Source: Dactylosporangium sp040605635
GTDB lineage: Bacteria; Actinomycetota; Actinomycetes; Mycobacteriales; Micromonosporaceae
Direction: 5' to 3'
Length of the DNA stretch: 64,000 nucleotides
NCBI RefSeq assembly: GCF_040605635.1
Contig: NZ_JBEXDG010000019.1
Coordinates: 100,257-164,256 of the forward strand
Position 1 is the first letter of the stretch. Every line of letters begins with the position of its first letter. Below the pieces are notes generated by a model. That model did not search any database. It had not been told where the DNA came from and saw only the letters and a program-made list of their open reading frames with translations. Positions 8,017 to 16,077 of this stretch are shown one piece after another. The translations under genes and the position numbers were made by a program.

Positions 8017-10662
8017 ATGTCCGCATCGCATCACCGGCGGAGGCTGCTCACCGCGGCCCTCGCCGCGCTGCTCGGTCTCGGGACGGCGGTGTCCGCCGCA
8101 CCGCCCGCCGTGGCCGCGCCGGCTCAGCCGTCGCCGCTGACCACCCCGTGGACGAGCCAGGCGCTCGCCGGCCAGCCCCTGCCGGAGTACCCACGGCCGC
8201 AGATGACCCGTCCCGACTGGCTCAACCTCAACGGTGAGTGGCAGCTGCGCCAGTCGACGACCAACGACAACCCCGTCTTCGGCCAGACCTTGCCGGAGCG
8301 GGTCAACGTCCCCTTCCCCGTGGAGTCGGCGCTCTCCGGGATCAAGCGGGCCGCGAACGACAACCGCATGTACCTGTTCTACCGCCGCACGTTCACGGTG
8401 CCGGCCGGCTGGGCCGGGCGGCGCGTCCAGCTGCACTTCGGCGCGGTGGACTACCAGGCCACCGTGTGGGTCAACGGCGTGCAGGTCGGCGGCCACACCG
8501 GCGGCTACGACCGCTTCGAGTTCGACATCACGCCGCAGCTCAACGGCGGCACCAACGAGCTGATCGTGCGCGCCTACGACCCCACCGACACCCCGGGGCT
8601 CAACATCGCCCGGGGCAAGCAGGTGCGCAACCCGGGCGGCATCATGTACACGCCGTCGTCGGGCATCTGGCAGACCGTCTGGATGGAGCCGACCCCGACG
8701 TCGTCGATCTTCAGCGCGGACCTGTACCCCAACCTCGCGAACAACACGTTGCGGATCCGGGTCTTCACCAGAGGCGACGTCACCGGCCACTCCGTCTACG
8801 CCGAGGCCCTCGACGGCACGACCGTGGTCGGCACCGCGACCGGCGGCTTCACCGAGTTCACCGTCCCGGTGCCCAACGCGCGCCGCTGGTCGCCGGACGA
8901 TCCCTTCCTGTACAACCTGCGGCTCTCGCTGCGCAACGGCTCCGGCGCGACCGTGGACTCCACGATGCACTACTTCGGCATGCGTGAGGTCGGCAAGGCC
9001 GTGGTCAACGGCAGGCTCGTGCCGACGCTCAACGGGCAGTTCGTGCTCCAGACCGGCGTGCTCGACCAGGGCTTCTGGCCCGACGGGCTCTACACCGCGC
9101 CGACCGACGCGGCCCTCGCCGGCGACCTGCAGAAGATCAAGGACCTGGGCTTCAACATGGTCCGCAAGCACATCAAGGTCGAGCCGCAGCGCTGGTTCTA
9201 CCACGCGGACCGGCTGGGCCTGCTGGTGTGGCAGGACATGCCGAGCATGGGCGAGGCGCCCGGCACCGCCGCGCAGCACGCGCAATGGGAGACCGAGGTC
9301 GGGCAGATCGTCGACGAGCACCGCTCCTCACCGGCCGTCATCGTGTACGTGCCGTTCAACGAGGGCTGGGGCGAGTGGAACCTCGCCGACACGACCCGGG
9401 TCGTCAACAACGTCAAGAACCAGGACCCGACCCGGCTGGTCAACCCGCACAGCGGCTACAACTGCTGCAACTCCAAGGGCGACCCCGGCAACGGCGACAT
9501 CCAGGACTGGCACTGGTACGTCGGCCCGAACTCGCCCACCCCGACGGCCACCCGCACCGCGGTCCTCGGCGAGTACGGCGGCCTCGGCGTGCGCTCCCCG
9601 GGCCACGAGTACAGCCCGAACGGCGGCTACTTCATCTACGAGGCGCACCCGGACGGCACGTCGGCGACCGACCGGTACGTGAGCATCCAGCAGCAGGCGC
9701 TCGGCCTCATCTACACCCGCGGCCTCGCGGGGATGGTCTACACGCAGCCCTTCGACGTCGAGGGCGAGGTCAACGGCTTCTGGACCTACGACCGGCAGGT
9801 CCTGAAGTTCGACCAGACGAAGGTCCGCAACGCCAACCAGCAGCTCATCGCCGCCTCCAAGCGGCTCAACACGGCGGGCCCGCCGCCCGGGCGCAACGTC
9901 ACCGGCCCCGGCGGCAAGTGCGTCGACGTCGCCTCCGACGACACGGGTGGCAACGGCGCGGCCGTGCAGCTGTGGGACTGCCAGCTCAACGCCGTCGACC
10001 AGCGCTGGTCGTGGGACGGCCAGGCGCTGCGCACCCTCGGCCGCTGCCTGGACGCCACCGGCAACGGCACCGCCAACGGCACGCTGCTGCAGCTGTGGGA
10101 CTGCAACGGCGGCGGCGCCCAGCAGTGGGTCCCGCAGGGCAACGGCTCGCTGCGCAACCCGCAGTCCGGCCGGTGCGCCGACTCCCCCAGCGGCTCCACC
10201 GCCAACGGCGCCCGGCTCCAGCTGTGGGACTGCAACGGCAGCGGCGCGCAGGTCTTCCGCCTCGGCGGCGGCTCGCCCGGCGCGACCTTCGTCAACGGCC
10301 CGGCGGGCCAGTGCGTCGACGTCGCCGCCGACGACACCGGAGGCAACGGCGCGGCCGTGCAGCTGTGGGGCTGCCAGCCCTTCGCCGTCGACCAGCACTG
10401 GACCTGGGACGGCACGGCGCTGCGCACGCTGAACCGGTGCCTGGACGCCACCGGCAACGGCACCGCCAACGGCACGCTGCTCGAGCTGTGGGACTGCAAC
10501 GGCGGCGGCGCCCAGCAGTTCGTCCCGCAGCCGGACGGCTCGCTGCGCAACCCGCAGTCGGGCCGCTGCGTGGACTCCCCGAACGGCTCGGTGAGCAACG
10601 GCGCCCGCCTCCAGCTCTGGGACTGCAACGGCAGCGCCGCCCAGGTGTTCCTCAAGCAGTAG
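8017..10662 (+). CDS. Secreted GH2 glycoside hydrolase with two CBM13 domains
   Basis: The 881-residue enzyme begins with a signal peptide (RRRLLTAALAALLGLG), then the GH2 sugar-binding jelly roll, the Ig-like domain and the TIM barrel. The acid/base is Glu449 in PFNEGWGEW and the likely nucleophile Glu519 in LGEYGG. Residues about 630-750 and 765-881 are two ricin-B/CBM13 units with CLDATGNGTANGT and QLWDCNGG repeats. GH2 members act on beta-galactosides, beta-mannosides or beta-glucuronides. The neighbouring mannosidase makes a mannose-containing substrate plausible, but substrate is not proven by motifs. Start: ATG with AGGAGA six bases upstream. Confidence 0.92.
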   Translation: MSASHHRRRLLTAALAALLGLGTAVSAAPPAVAAPAQPSPLTTPWTSQALAGQPLPEYPRPQMTRPDWLNLNGEWQLRQSTTNDNPVFGQTLPERVNVPFPVESALSGIKRAANDNRMYLFYRRTFTVPAGWAGRRVQLHFGAVDYQATVWVNGVQVGGHTGGYDRFEFDITPQLNGGTNELIVRAYDPTDTPGLNIARGKQVRNPGGIMYTPSSGIWQTVWMEPTPTSSIFSADLYPNLANNTLRIRVFTRGDVTGHSVYAEALDGTTVVGTATGGFTEFTVPVPNARRWSPDDPFLYNLRLSLRNGSGATVDSTMHYFGMREVGKAVVNGRLVPTLNGQFVLQTGVLDQGFWPDGLYTAPTDAALAGDLQKIKDLGFNMVRKHIKVEPQRWFYHADRLGLLVWQDMPSMGEAPGTAAQHAQWETEVGQIVDEHRSSPAVIVYVPFNEGWGEWNLADTTRVVNNVKNQDPTRLVNPHSGYNCCNSKGDPGNGDIQDWHWYVGPNSPTPTATRTAVLGEYGGLGVRSPGHEYSPNGGYFIYEAHPDGTSATDRYVSIQQQALGLIYTRGLAGMVYTQPFDVEGEVNGFWTYDRQVLKFDQTKVRNANQQLIAASKRLNTAGPPPGRNVTGPGGKCVDVASDDTGGNGAAVQLWDCQLNAVDQRWSWDGQALRTLGRCLDATGNGTANGTLLQLWDCNGGGAQQWVPQGNGSLRNPQSGRCADSPSGSTANGARLQLWDCNGSGAQVFRLGGGSPGATFVNGPAGQCVDVAADDTGGNGAAVQLWGCQPFAVDQHWTWDGTALRTLNRCLDATGNGTANGTLLELWDCNGGGAQQFVPQPDGSLRNPQSGRCVDSPNGSVSNGARLQLWDCNGSAAQVFLKQ
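9896..10660 (+). repeat. Tandem CBM13 coding duplication inside the GH2 gene
   Basis: Two stretches of about 390 bases each encode ricin-B domains that are nearly identical over long runs, for example GRCLDATGNGTANGTLL against NRCLDATGNGTANGTLL. Each domain also shows the threefold QxW pattern internally. DNA identity is high, which points to recent duplication or gene conversion. Confidence 0.8.
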
Positions 10663-10711
10663 CGGCACGACGGGCGGGGGCGGCGGCGGACCGCTGCCCC
10701 CGCTCACTGCA

Positions 10712-10730
10712 TTTGTCAAGAGTTGACAAA
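10712..10730. promoter_or_regulatory. Perfect operator-like palindrome over the -35 of the GH92 gene
   Basis: TTTGTCAA-GAG-TTGACAAA: two perfect 8-bp arms with a 3-bp centre. The right arm contains TTGACA (10723-10728), a consensus -35; GAATCT at 10746-10751 could be a weak -10 at 17-bp spacing. A repressor bound here would block the promoter of the mannosidase. The regulator is not identifiable from this window. Confidence 0.65.
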
Positions 10731-10922
10731 ACTCGATATCGGCGCGAATCTCCGTAAGAACGCTTCCGCCCCCGCCCCACCTGAAGAAGGCGCCGCCCCG
10801 CCAGGCGCGCGCGTGCCACCGCCCGGCATCGACGGCTGGTGATGGCTTGCGTGCTGACAACGTTGACCACGGTCTGCACCGGCGGCGCGAGACAACCCTC
10901 ACCGAAACGGCAGGTTGCCGCA

Positions 10923-13900
10923 ATGACCATCCGCCACCCCCGCAGAAGACGGTCCAGCACCCCCAGGCGACGCACCTGGTTCGCGGCGGTCGCCCTCGCC
11001 GCCGGGCTGATCAGCGCCGCCGTCACCACGGAACCCGCCGTGGCCGCCCCCGGCGACTTCATCACCGGCTTCGAGGCCGGCGACCCGCAGCCCACCTGGA
11101 CCAACAGCGTCGAGAACAGCAACGGCATCGGCGGCTACTGCTGCGCGCTGACCGGCATGGAGAGCATCCCGGGCACCGGGACGGCCCACACCGGGACGAC
11201 CGCCCTGCTGTACTCCGGCAACGACCTGAGCGCGACGACGTCCTTCTCGTACAACCGGGTCTTCGACGTCGACATCCCGGTCGGTGCGGCCAGCACGCTG
11301 TCCTACTGGGTGTACCCCCAGTCCGGCGGGCACCTCGACGTCGCGGTCGACCTGGTGTTCACCGACGGCACCAACCTCCGCGACTCCGGCGCGGTGGACC
11401 AGTACGGCGTGCGGGTCCACCCGACGTTCCAGGGCAACGGCTCGACCCTCGGCTTCGACCGCTGGAACTTCGTCACGTCGAACATCGGCGCGGTCAGGGC
11501 CGGCAAGACGATCGACCGGATCATGGTCGCCTACGACCAGCCGCTGAACACGGGCCTGTTCCGCGGCTGGTTCGACGACATCCAGATCAGCGCCGACGGC
11601 GGCACGGCCGGCCGGCTGTCGGACTACGTCGACACGCGGCGCGGCTCCAACTCGAGCTTCAGCTACTCGCGCGGCAACACGTTCCCCGGCGCGACGGTCC
11701 CGAACGGCTTCAACTTCTGGACGCCGGTGACCAACGGCAACAACGACAGCTGGCTGTACGAGTACAACGCCACCACCGTGCAGGGCTTCGCGATCAGCCA
11801 CGAGCCGAGCCCGTGGATCGGCGACTACGCGCAGCTGCAGGTCATGCCGATGACCGGGGCGGTGAAGTCGACGCCGGACTCCCGCAGGTCGACCTTCAGC
11901 CACAGCAACGAGGTCGCGAAGGCGCACTACTACAAGACGCGGCTCGACACGTACGGCATCACGGCGGAGATCGCGCCGACCGACCACGCCGGCGTCATGC
12001 GCTTCACCTTCCCCTCCGCGGCGGAGTCGGTGATCCTGTTCGACACCGTCGACAGCGCGAGCGGCTCGCTGACGGTCAACAACGCCAACCGGACGATCCA
12101 GGGCTCGATCAACCACCGCGGTCAGACGATGTACGTCTCGGCGACCACCGACAAGGCGATCGCGGCGTCCGGCAACATCACCGGCCAGGGCGCGACCAGC
12201 TGGGTCCGCTTCGCCACCGCCGCCAACGAGCAGGTGACCCTGAAGATCGGCACCTCGTTCATGAGCGTCGCGCAGGCCACCGCCAACCTCAACCAGGAGG
12301 TCGGCGGCAAGAGCTTCGACACGGTGCGCGAGGAGACCGCGACCCTGTGGGACTCGACGCTCGGCAAGGTCCGTATCGAGGGCGCCACCGCCGACAACCA
12401 GACCACGTTCTACTCGAACATGTACCGCTCGTTCATGTACCCGAACAACCGCTCCGAGATCGTCGGCGGGGTCCGCAAGTACCACAGCCCCTACGACAAC
12501 ACGGTGCACGACGGCCAGATGTACGTGAACAACGGCTTCTGGGACACGTCGCGTGCGGTGTGGCCGCTGTACACGCTGCTCGCGCCGACGAAGACCGGTG
12601 AGATGCTCGACGGCATCGTCAACGCGTACAAGAACTTCGGCTGGACGCCACGCTGGACCGGTCCGGGCTCGATCGACATCATGGTCGGCACCAACCAGGA
12701 CCTGGCGTTCGCCGACGCGTACGTCAAGGGCGTCCGCAACTTCGACTACCAGGCGGCGTACGCCTCGATGGTGAAGAACGCGAGCACGTACTCCGGCGCC
12801 GGCAACAAGGGCCGCAAGGGGATCCAGACGTCGGTCTTCAAGGGGTACGTGGCGACCGACGTGCTCGGCGAGTCGGCGGCCTGGACCCTGGAGGACGCGA
12901 CGAACAACTTCGGCATCGCGCAGATGGGGCAGGCGCTCGGCTACACCGAGGACGCGGCGTACTTCCGCAACCAGGCCCTGGACTACACCAACCTGTTCTC
13001 GTCGTCCGTCGGGTTCTTCCGCGGCAAGCAGAGCAACGGCGCGTGGCGCACCACCGACGCGAACTTCAAGCCGCAGGAGTGGGGCTGCGAGTTCACCGAG
13101 GGCGCGCCGTGGCACTACGCGACCGCGGCGCCGCAGGACCCGAACGGCATGGCCAACCTCTACGGCGGCAAGGCCCAGCTCTCGGCGAAGATCGACTCGG
13201 TGCTCGCCGCGTCGCGGGACTTCCTGCCCGGCTGCTACGGCGGGACGATCCACGAGATGTCCGAGGCGTACGACACGAACATGGGTCAGTACGCGCACTC
13301 CAACGAGCCGATCCACCACATGCTCTACATGTACAACTACGCCGGCACGCCGGCCAAGACGCAGAACCAGGTCCGCAAGGTGCTGACCACGCTGTACAAC
13401 TCCGGCGCCGGCACGGGCAACGGCTACCTCGGCGACGAGGACAACGGTGAGATGTCCGCCTGGTACGTCTTCTCCGCGGCGGGCTTCTACCCGGCCCGGA
13501 TGGGCTCGACCGACTACACCATCGGCGCGCCGCTGCACCCGAAGACGACGCTGACCCTGGAGAACGGGCGCACGTTCGTCGTCAACGCGCCCGGTGTCAG
13601 CGACACCAACCGCTACATCCAGAGCGCCACGCTCAACGGCGTGACCTACACGAAGAACTACCTGACGCACGCGGACCTCACCGCGGGCGGCACCCTGAGC
13701 TTCGTGATGGGCCCGAACCCGTCGGCGTGGGGCACCGGGGCCTCGGACATCCCGGGGTCGATGACGTCCGGCACCGCCGCGCCGGCGCAGCTCAAGGACA
13801 AGGCGACCGGCAGCACCGTCACCGCCACCGCCGAGAACGGCACGGCCGAGGGCCGGGCCATGCTCGTCGACGACACCTCGATGACGAAGTGGCTCGCGTT

Positions 13901-14201
13901 CGCGAACACGGCCACGATCACCTGCCAGCTCACCGCGTCGGCGACGGTCAAGCAGTACACGCTGACCTCCGCCGACGACGTGCCCGGCCGCGACCCGAAG
14001 AACTGGGTCCTGCAGGGCAGCAACGACGGCACCACCTGGACGACGGTCGACACCCGCACCAACATCGACTTCGTCGACCGGCGGCAGACCAGGGCGTTCG
14101 TGATCAGCAACGGGACCTCGTACTCGCGGTACCGGCTGCAGGTCACGGCCAACCACGGCGCCGCCGAAACCCAGCTGGCGGAGCTCGAACTCCTGGCGTA
14201 A
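10923..14201 (+). CDS. Secreted GH92 alpha-mannosidase with C-terminal F5/8-type CBM
   Basis: GH92 enzymes are calcium-dependent exo-alpha-mannosidases (mostly alpha-1,2) that trim N-glycans or fungal mannan. From the ATG at 10923 the protein has 1092 residues: a twin-Arg-rich signal peptide ending AVAAPG, a galactose-binding-like N-domain, the GH92 N- and catalytic domains, and a C-terminal CBM32-like domain (about 960-1092, with WVLQGSNDGTTW). The family signature is clear: HSNEPIHHMLYMYN and DEDNGEMSAWYVFSAAGFYP (about 839-858). A start at 10839 would add 28 residues without signal character. The gene probably responds to the palindrome at 10712-10730. Confidence 0.93.
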   Translation: MTIRHPRRRRSSTPRRRTWFAAVALAAGLISAAVTTEPAVAAPGDFITGFEAGDPQPTWTNSVENSNGIGGYCCALTGMESIPGTGTAHTGTTALLYSGNDLSATTSFSYNRVFDVDIPVGAASTLSYWVYPQSGGHLDVAVDLVFTDGTNLRDSGAVDQYGVRVHPTFQGNGSTLGFDRWNFVTSNIGAVRAGKTIDRIMVAYDQPLNTGLFRGWFDDIQISADGGTAGRLSDYVDTRRGSNSSFSYSRGNTFPGATVPNGFNFWTPVTNGNNDSWLYEYNATTVQGFAISHEPSPWIGDYAQLQVMPMTGAVKSTPDSRRSTFSHSNEVAKAHYYKTRLDTYGITAEIAPTDHAGVMRFTFPSAAESVILFDTVDSASGSLTVNNANRTIQGSINHRGQTMYVSATTDKAIAASGNITGQGATSWVRFATAANEQVTLKIGTSFMSVAQATANLNQEVGGKSFDTVREETATLWDSTLGKVRIEGATADNQTTFYSNMYRSFMYPNNRSEIVGGVRKYHSPYDNTVHDGQMYVNNGFWDTSRAVWPLYTLLAPTKTGEMLDGIVNAYKNFGWTPRWTGPGSIDIMVGTNQDLAFADAYVKGVRNFDYQAAYASMVKNASTYSGAGNKGRKGIQTSVFKGYVATDVLGESAAWTLEDATNNFGIAQMGQALGYTEDAAYFRNQALDYTNLFSSSVGFFRGKQSNGAWRTTDANFKPQEWGCEFTEGAPWHYATAAPQDPNGMANLYGGKAQLSAKIDSVLAASRDFLPGCYGGTIHEMSEAYDTNMGQYAHSNEPIHHMLYMYNYAGTPAKTQNQVRKVLTTLYNSGAGTGNGYLGDEDNGEMSAWYVFSAAGFYPARMGSTDYTIGAPLHPKTTLTLENGRTFVVNAPGVSDTNRYIQSATLNGVTYTKNYLTHADLTAGGTLSFVMGPNPSAWGTGASDIPGSMTSGTAAPAQLKDKATGSTVTATAENGTAEGRAMLVDDTSMTKWLAFANTATITCQLTASATVKQYTLTSADDVPGRDPKNWVLQGSNDGTTWTTVDTRTNIDFVDRRQTRAFVISNGTSYSRYRLQVTANHGAAETQLAELELLA

Positions 14202-14220
14202 GCACGGCCTACGGTTCAAA

Positions 14221-14251
14221 AGGGCGGTCACCGGGTTCCGGTGGCCGCCCT
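14221..14251. terminator. Bidirectional terminator between GH92 and spo0M-like genes
   Basis: AGGGCGGTCACCGG (14221-14234) pairs with CCGGTGGCCGCCCT (14238-14251) through one G-U wobble, leaving a 3-nt loop. A-rich sequence on the left (TTCAAA) gives a short U-run for the minus strand. Location between convergent stops fits termination of both. Confidence 0.75.
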
Positions 14252-14260
14252 TCCGGCTTC

Positions 14261-14944
14261 TCAGCGGCGGGCGGGCAGTGGGCGGAGGAGGTCTTCGAGC
14301 AGTGCGGGGACGTCGAGCGCGTCGTCGTCGTGGCGCACCGCGAACCTGCGCCGCTCACCCGGGCCGTCGTCGGCCCCGGCGGGGTCGAGCAGGACGTCGA
14401 CACCGACCGGGTTGGCGACGAACGTCAGCCGCAGCCGGTCGGGCGCGTGCGGGCCGGTGCCGTCGAACCACTGCAGAAACGGGTCGCTCTGGCGGACGCC
14501 CGGCACCGTGCCCTGACGCACCTCGCAGCGCGGGAACGTCCAGCCCAGCCGCCGCAGCCCGTCCAGCACCCGCCACTGCCCGGCCGTCGGGTGCACCGTC
14601 ACCGGTGTCACGCCGACGTCGAGGAGCTCACCCGCGACGGTGACCGTGGTCCGCAGCCGCACCGACACGGCGGGCAGCGGCTCGCCCGCGAAGTGCGTGA
14701 ACGGCGTCTCCCACGGCAGCGGCTGCTCGAACGGGATCGCCCTGCTCCGGCCCGCCGCCAGCGTGAACCCGGCAGACACCTGGCACCGCAGGAAGTCGGC
14801 CTCGACGCCGCTGACCACGGTCATGAGCGTCACCGTGACCCCGTCGACGGCGACGTCGTCCCGGGCGCCGCTCAGATGGACCTGGCCCGCGGCCATCGTC
14901 CCCGGCCGCACCCCGCGCTCGTCGAGCATCGCCGATCCGAACAT
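14261..14944 (-). CDS. Spo0M-like sporulation-control protein
   Basis: The 227-residue product matches the Spo0M/SpoOM family: an early RPGTMAAGQVHLSG segment, FTLAAGRSRAIPFEQPLPWETP in the middle and the conserved QWRVLDGLRRLG later. The fold resembles eukaryotic arrestins (two beta-sandwiches). In Bacillus Spo0M affects sporulation and cell division; in actinomycetes the role is less clear. The ATG at 14944 has GAGGAG seven bases upstream, so it is chosen over the in-frame codon at 14998. Gene is monocistronic, ending at the shared terminator 14221-14251. Confidence 0.85.
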   Translation of the reverse strand: MFGSAMLDERGVRPGTMAAGQVHLSGARDDVAVDGVTVTLMTVVSGVEADFLRCQVSAGFTLAAGRSRAIPFEQPLPWETPFTHFAGEPLPAVSVRLRTTVTVAGELLDVGVTPVTVHPTAGQWRVLDGLRRLGWTFPRCEVRQGTVPGVRQSDPFLQWFDGTGPHAPDRLRLTFVANPVGVDVLLDPAGADDGPGERRRFAVRHDDDALDVPALLEDLLRPLPARR

Positions 14945-15100
14945 TCCGACGCTCCTCGCACGTACGTCACAGCAGGAGCCGACACTAACACGTGACACTG
15001 TACGGTTTCCCGTTGTGCCAGGTCACGCCGCAGATACGACACGGCCGCCGCCCTGCGGGAACGGGACGACGGCCATGCGGTCACGCGGCCGCGACCAGGG

Positions 15101-15517
15101 TCAGGCGCAGCGGTCGAACGAGTAGTCGTAGCCGGAGTCGAAGTCGCCGAAGTAGGCCAGGAGCCTGATCCTCTCGCCGTCGTTGGCGACCCTGAGCCGC
15201 TCGACCCTGGAGTTGGTGAACGGAGGCACCGGCGCGAACGTGAGCGTCACGTAGGACTTGTCCTGCACCTTCCAGCTCCAGTTGCCGTCGAGCGTCGGCG
15301 TGACCGGCTGGTCGTACTGCCCGATCAGCCGCTGCCCGAGCTTCGCCGACATCCCGGCGACGGCGGCCTTGCCGTCGTCGCCGAGCTGGAGACGGTCGCC
15401 ATCGGCGCCGCACCACTCCCCCAACACCTGCGACCGCTCGGTCGGCTGGAAGCCCGACGCGCCACACGCGGTCAGCACGACGAGCACCCACGGTGCCATC
15501 CATCGCCGGATGTTCAT
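15101..15517 (-). CDS. Small lipoprotein, unknown function
   Basis: Starting at the ATG at 15517 (GGGAG five bases upstream), the 138-residue product has a short positively charged start, a hydrophobic run and the lipobox LTAC, then a mature domain of about 120 residues. The pattern VLGEWCGADGDRLQLGDDGKAAV and GNWSWKVQDKSYVTLTF suggests a small beta-barrel of the kind seen in lipocalin-like or META-like lipoproteins, but this is only a pattern impression. No named family recognised. Just upstream lies the G-rich repeat tract. Confidence 0.75.
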   Translation of the reverse strand: MNIRRWMAPWVLVVLTACGASGFQPTERSQVLGEWCGADGDRLQLGDDGKAAVAGMSAKLGQRLIGQYDQPVTPTLDGNWSWKVQDKSYVTLTFAPVPPFTNSRVERLRVANDGERIRLLAYFGDFDSGYDYSFDRCA

Positions 15518-15598
15518 CGACTCCCTTTCAAGGAACGGGCTACTTCCCGGTCTTCGGCGCCACCGGGAAGGACGCCCCAAGGCACACCGAAACGGACG

Positions 15599-15711
15599 AG
15601 CCGGGCCTGGCCGGGCCTGGCCGGGCCTGGGCTGGGGCCGGGCTGGGGTTGGGGCCGGGCTGGGGTTGGGCTGGGGTTGGGGCGGGGTTGGGGTTGGGGC
15701 TGGGTCGAGCG
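15599..15711 (+). repeat. G-rich tandem repeat, G-quadruplex prone
   Basis: The plus strand carries GGGCCTGGCC units followed by irregular GGGGTTGGG and GGGGCCGGG units over about 110 bases. At least ten runs of three or more G lie a few bases apart, a pattern able to form G-quadruplexes. It sits 80-190 bases upstream of the minus-strand lipoprotein start. The rest of the 15518-15858 gap shows no gene. Confidence 0.8.
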
Positions 15712-15858
15712 AAGCAACGACCCCACCCACGACCGGGCACCCACGGCGAACCCGTCGGCGGGGCCGACGGTTTCGAGGGGGTGTGGGTGGAGCGAAGCTC
15801 CCCCACTGGGGAGCACCGGCTCCGCCGGTGCGCGGATGCGGAAACCGCCAACGCGAAA

Positions 15859-15882
15859 CGCCCCCTGCGTGAGCAGGGGGCG
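15859..15882 (-). terminator. Terminator of the initiator tRNA
   Basis: CGCCCCCTG (15859-15867) and CAGGGGGCG (15874-15882) pair perfectly around a 6-nt loop. It lies 10 bases past the tRNA 3' end on the minus strand and ends in CGTTTCGCG. Confidence 0.7.
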
Positions 15883-15892
15883 TCAGCGGTTG

Positions 15893-15966
15893 TAGCGGGG
15901 ACAGGATTTGAACCTGCGACCTCTGGGTTATGAGCCCAGCGAGCTACCGAGCTGCTCCACCCCGCG
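15893..15966 (-). tRNA. Initiator tRNA-fMet (CAT)
   Basis: The minus strand folds into a full cloverleaf: acceptor CGCGGGG with CCCCGC, D-arm GAGCAGCTCGG, anticodon loop CTCATAA with anticodon CAT, T-arm AGGTTCAAATCCT. Two initiator marks are seen: the first base pair of the acceptor is a mismatch (C1 against U72), and the anticodon stem ends in three G-C pairs (GGG/CCC). CCA is not encoded; the next bases are CA. Elongator tRNA-Met would pair at position 1. Confidence 0.95.
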
Positions 15967-16039
15967 TCGGTTTCTAAAGATTAGCGCATGGCGGTCATGT
16001 CTTCCAAATCGCTTACGGGTGAACGTGTCCGGCATCACG

Positions 16040-16072
16040 GAGGGCCGCCGCACCCCTGTGCGGCGGCCCTTC
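16040..16072 (-). terminator. Terminator after the UPF0182 gene
   Basis: AGGGCCGCCGCAC (16041-16053) and GTGCGGCGGCCCT (16058-16070) form a 13-bp stem with a 4-nt loop. It lies just past the UPF0182 stop at 16078 on the minus strand. Confidence 0.8.
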
Positions 16073-16077
16073 CGCCA

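Noticed and set aside
10899..14231. An 1110-codon minus-strand frame opposite the GH92 gene
   Set aside because: Pure shadow of a high-GC gene: Val/Arg/Gly-rich with no motif, and the plus strand has clear GH92 signatures.
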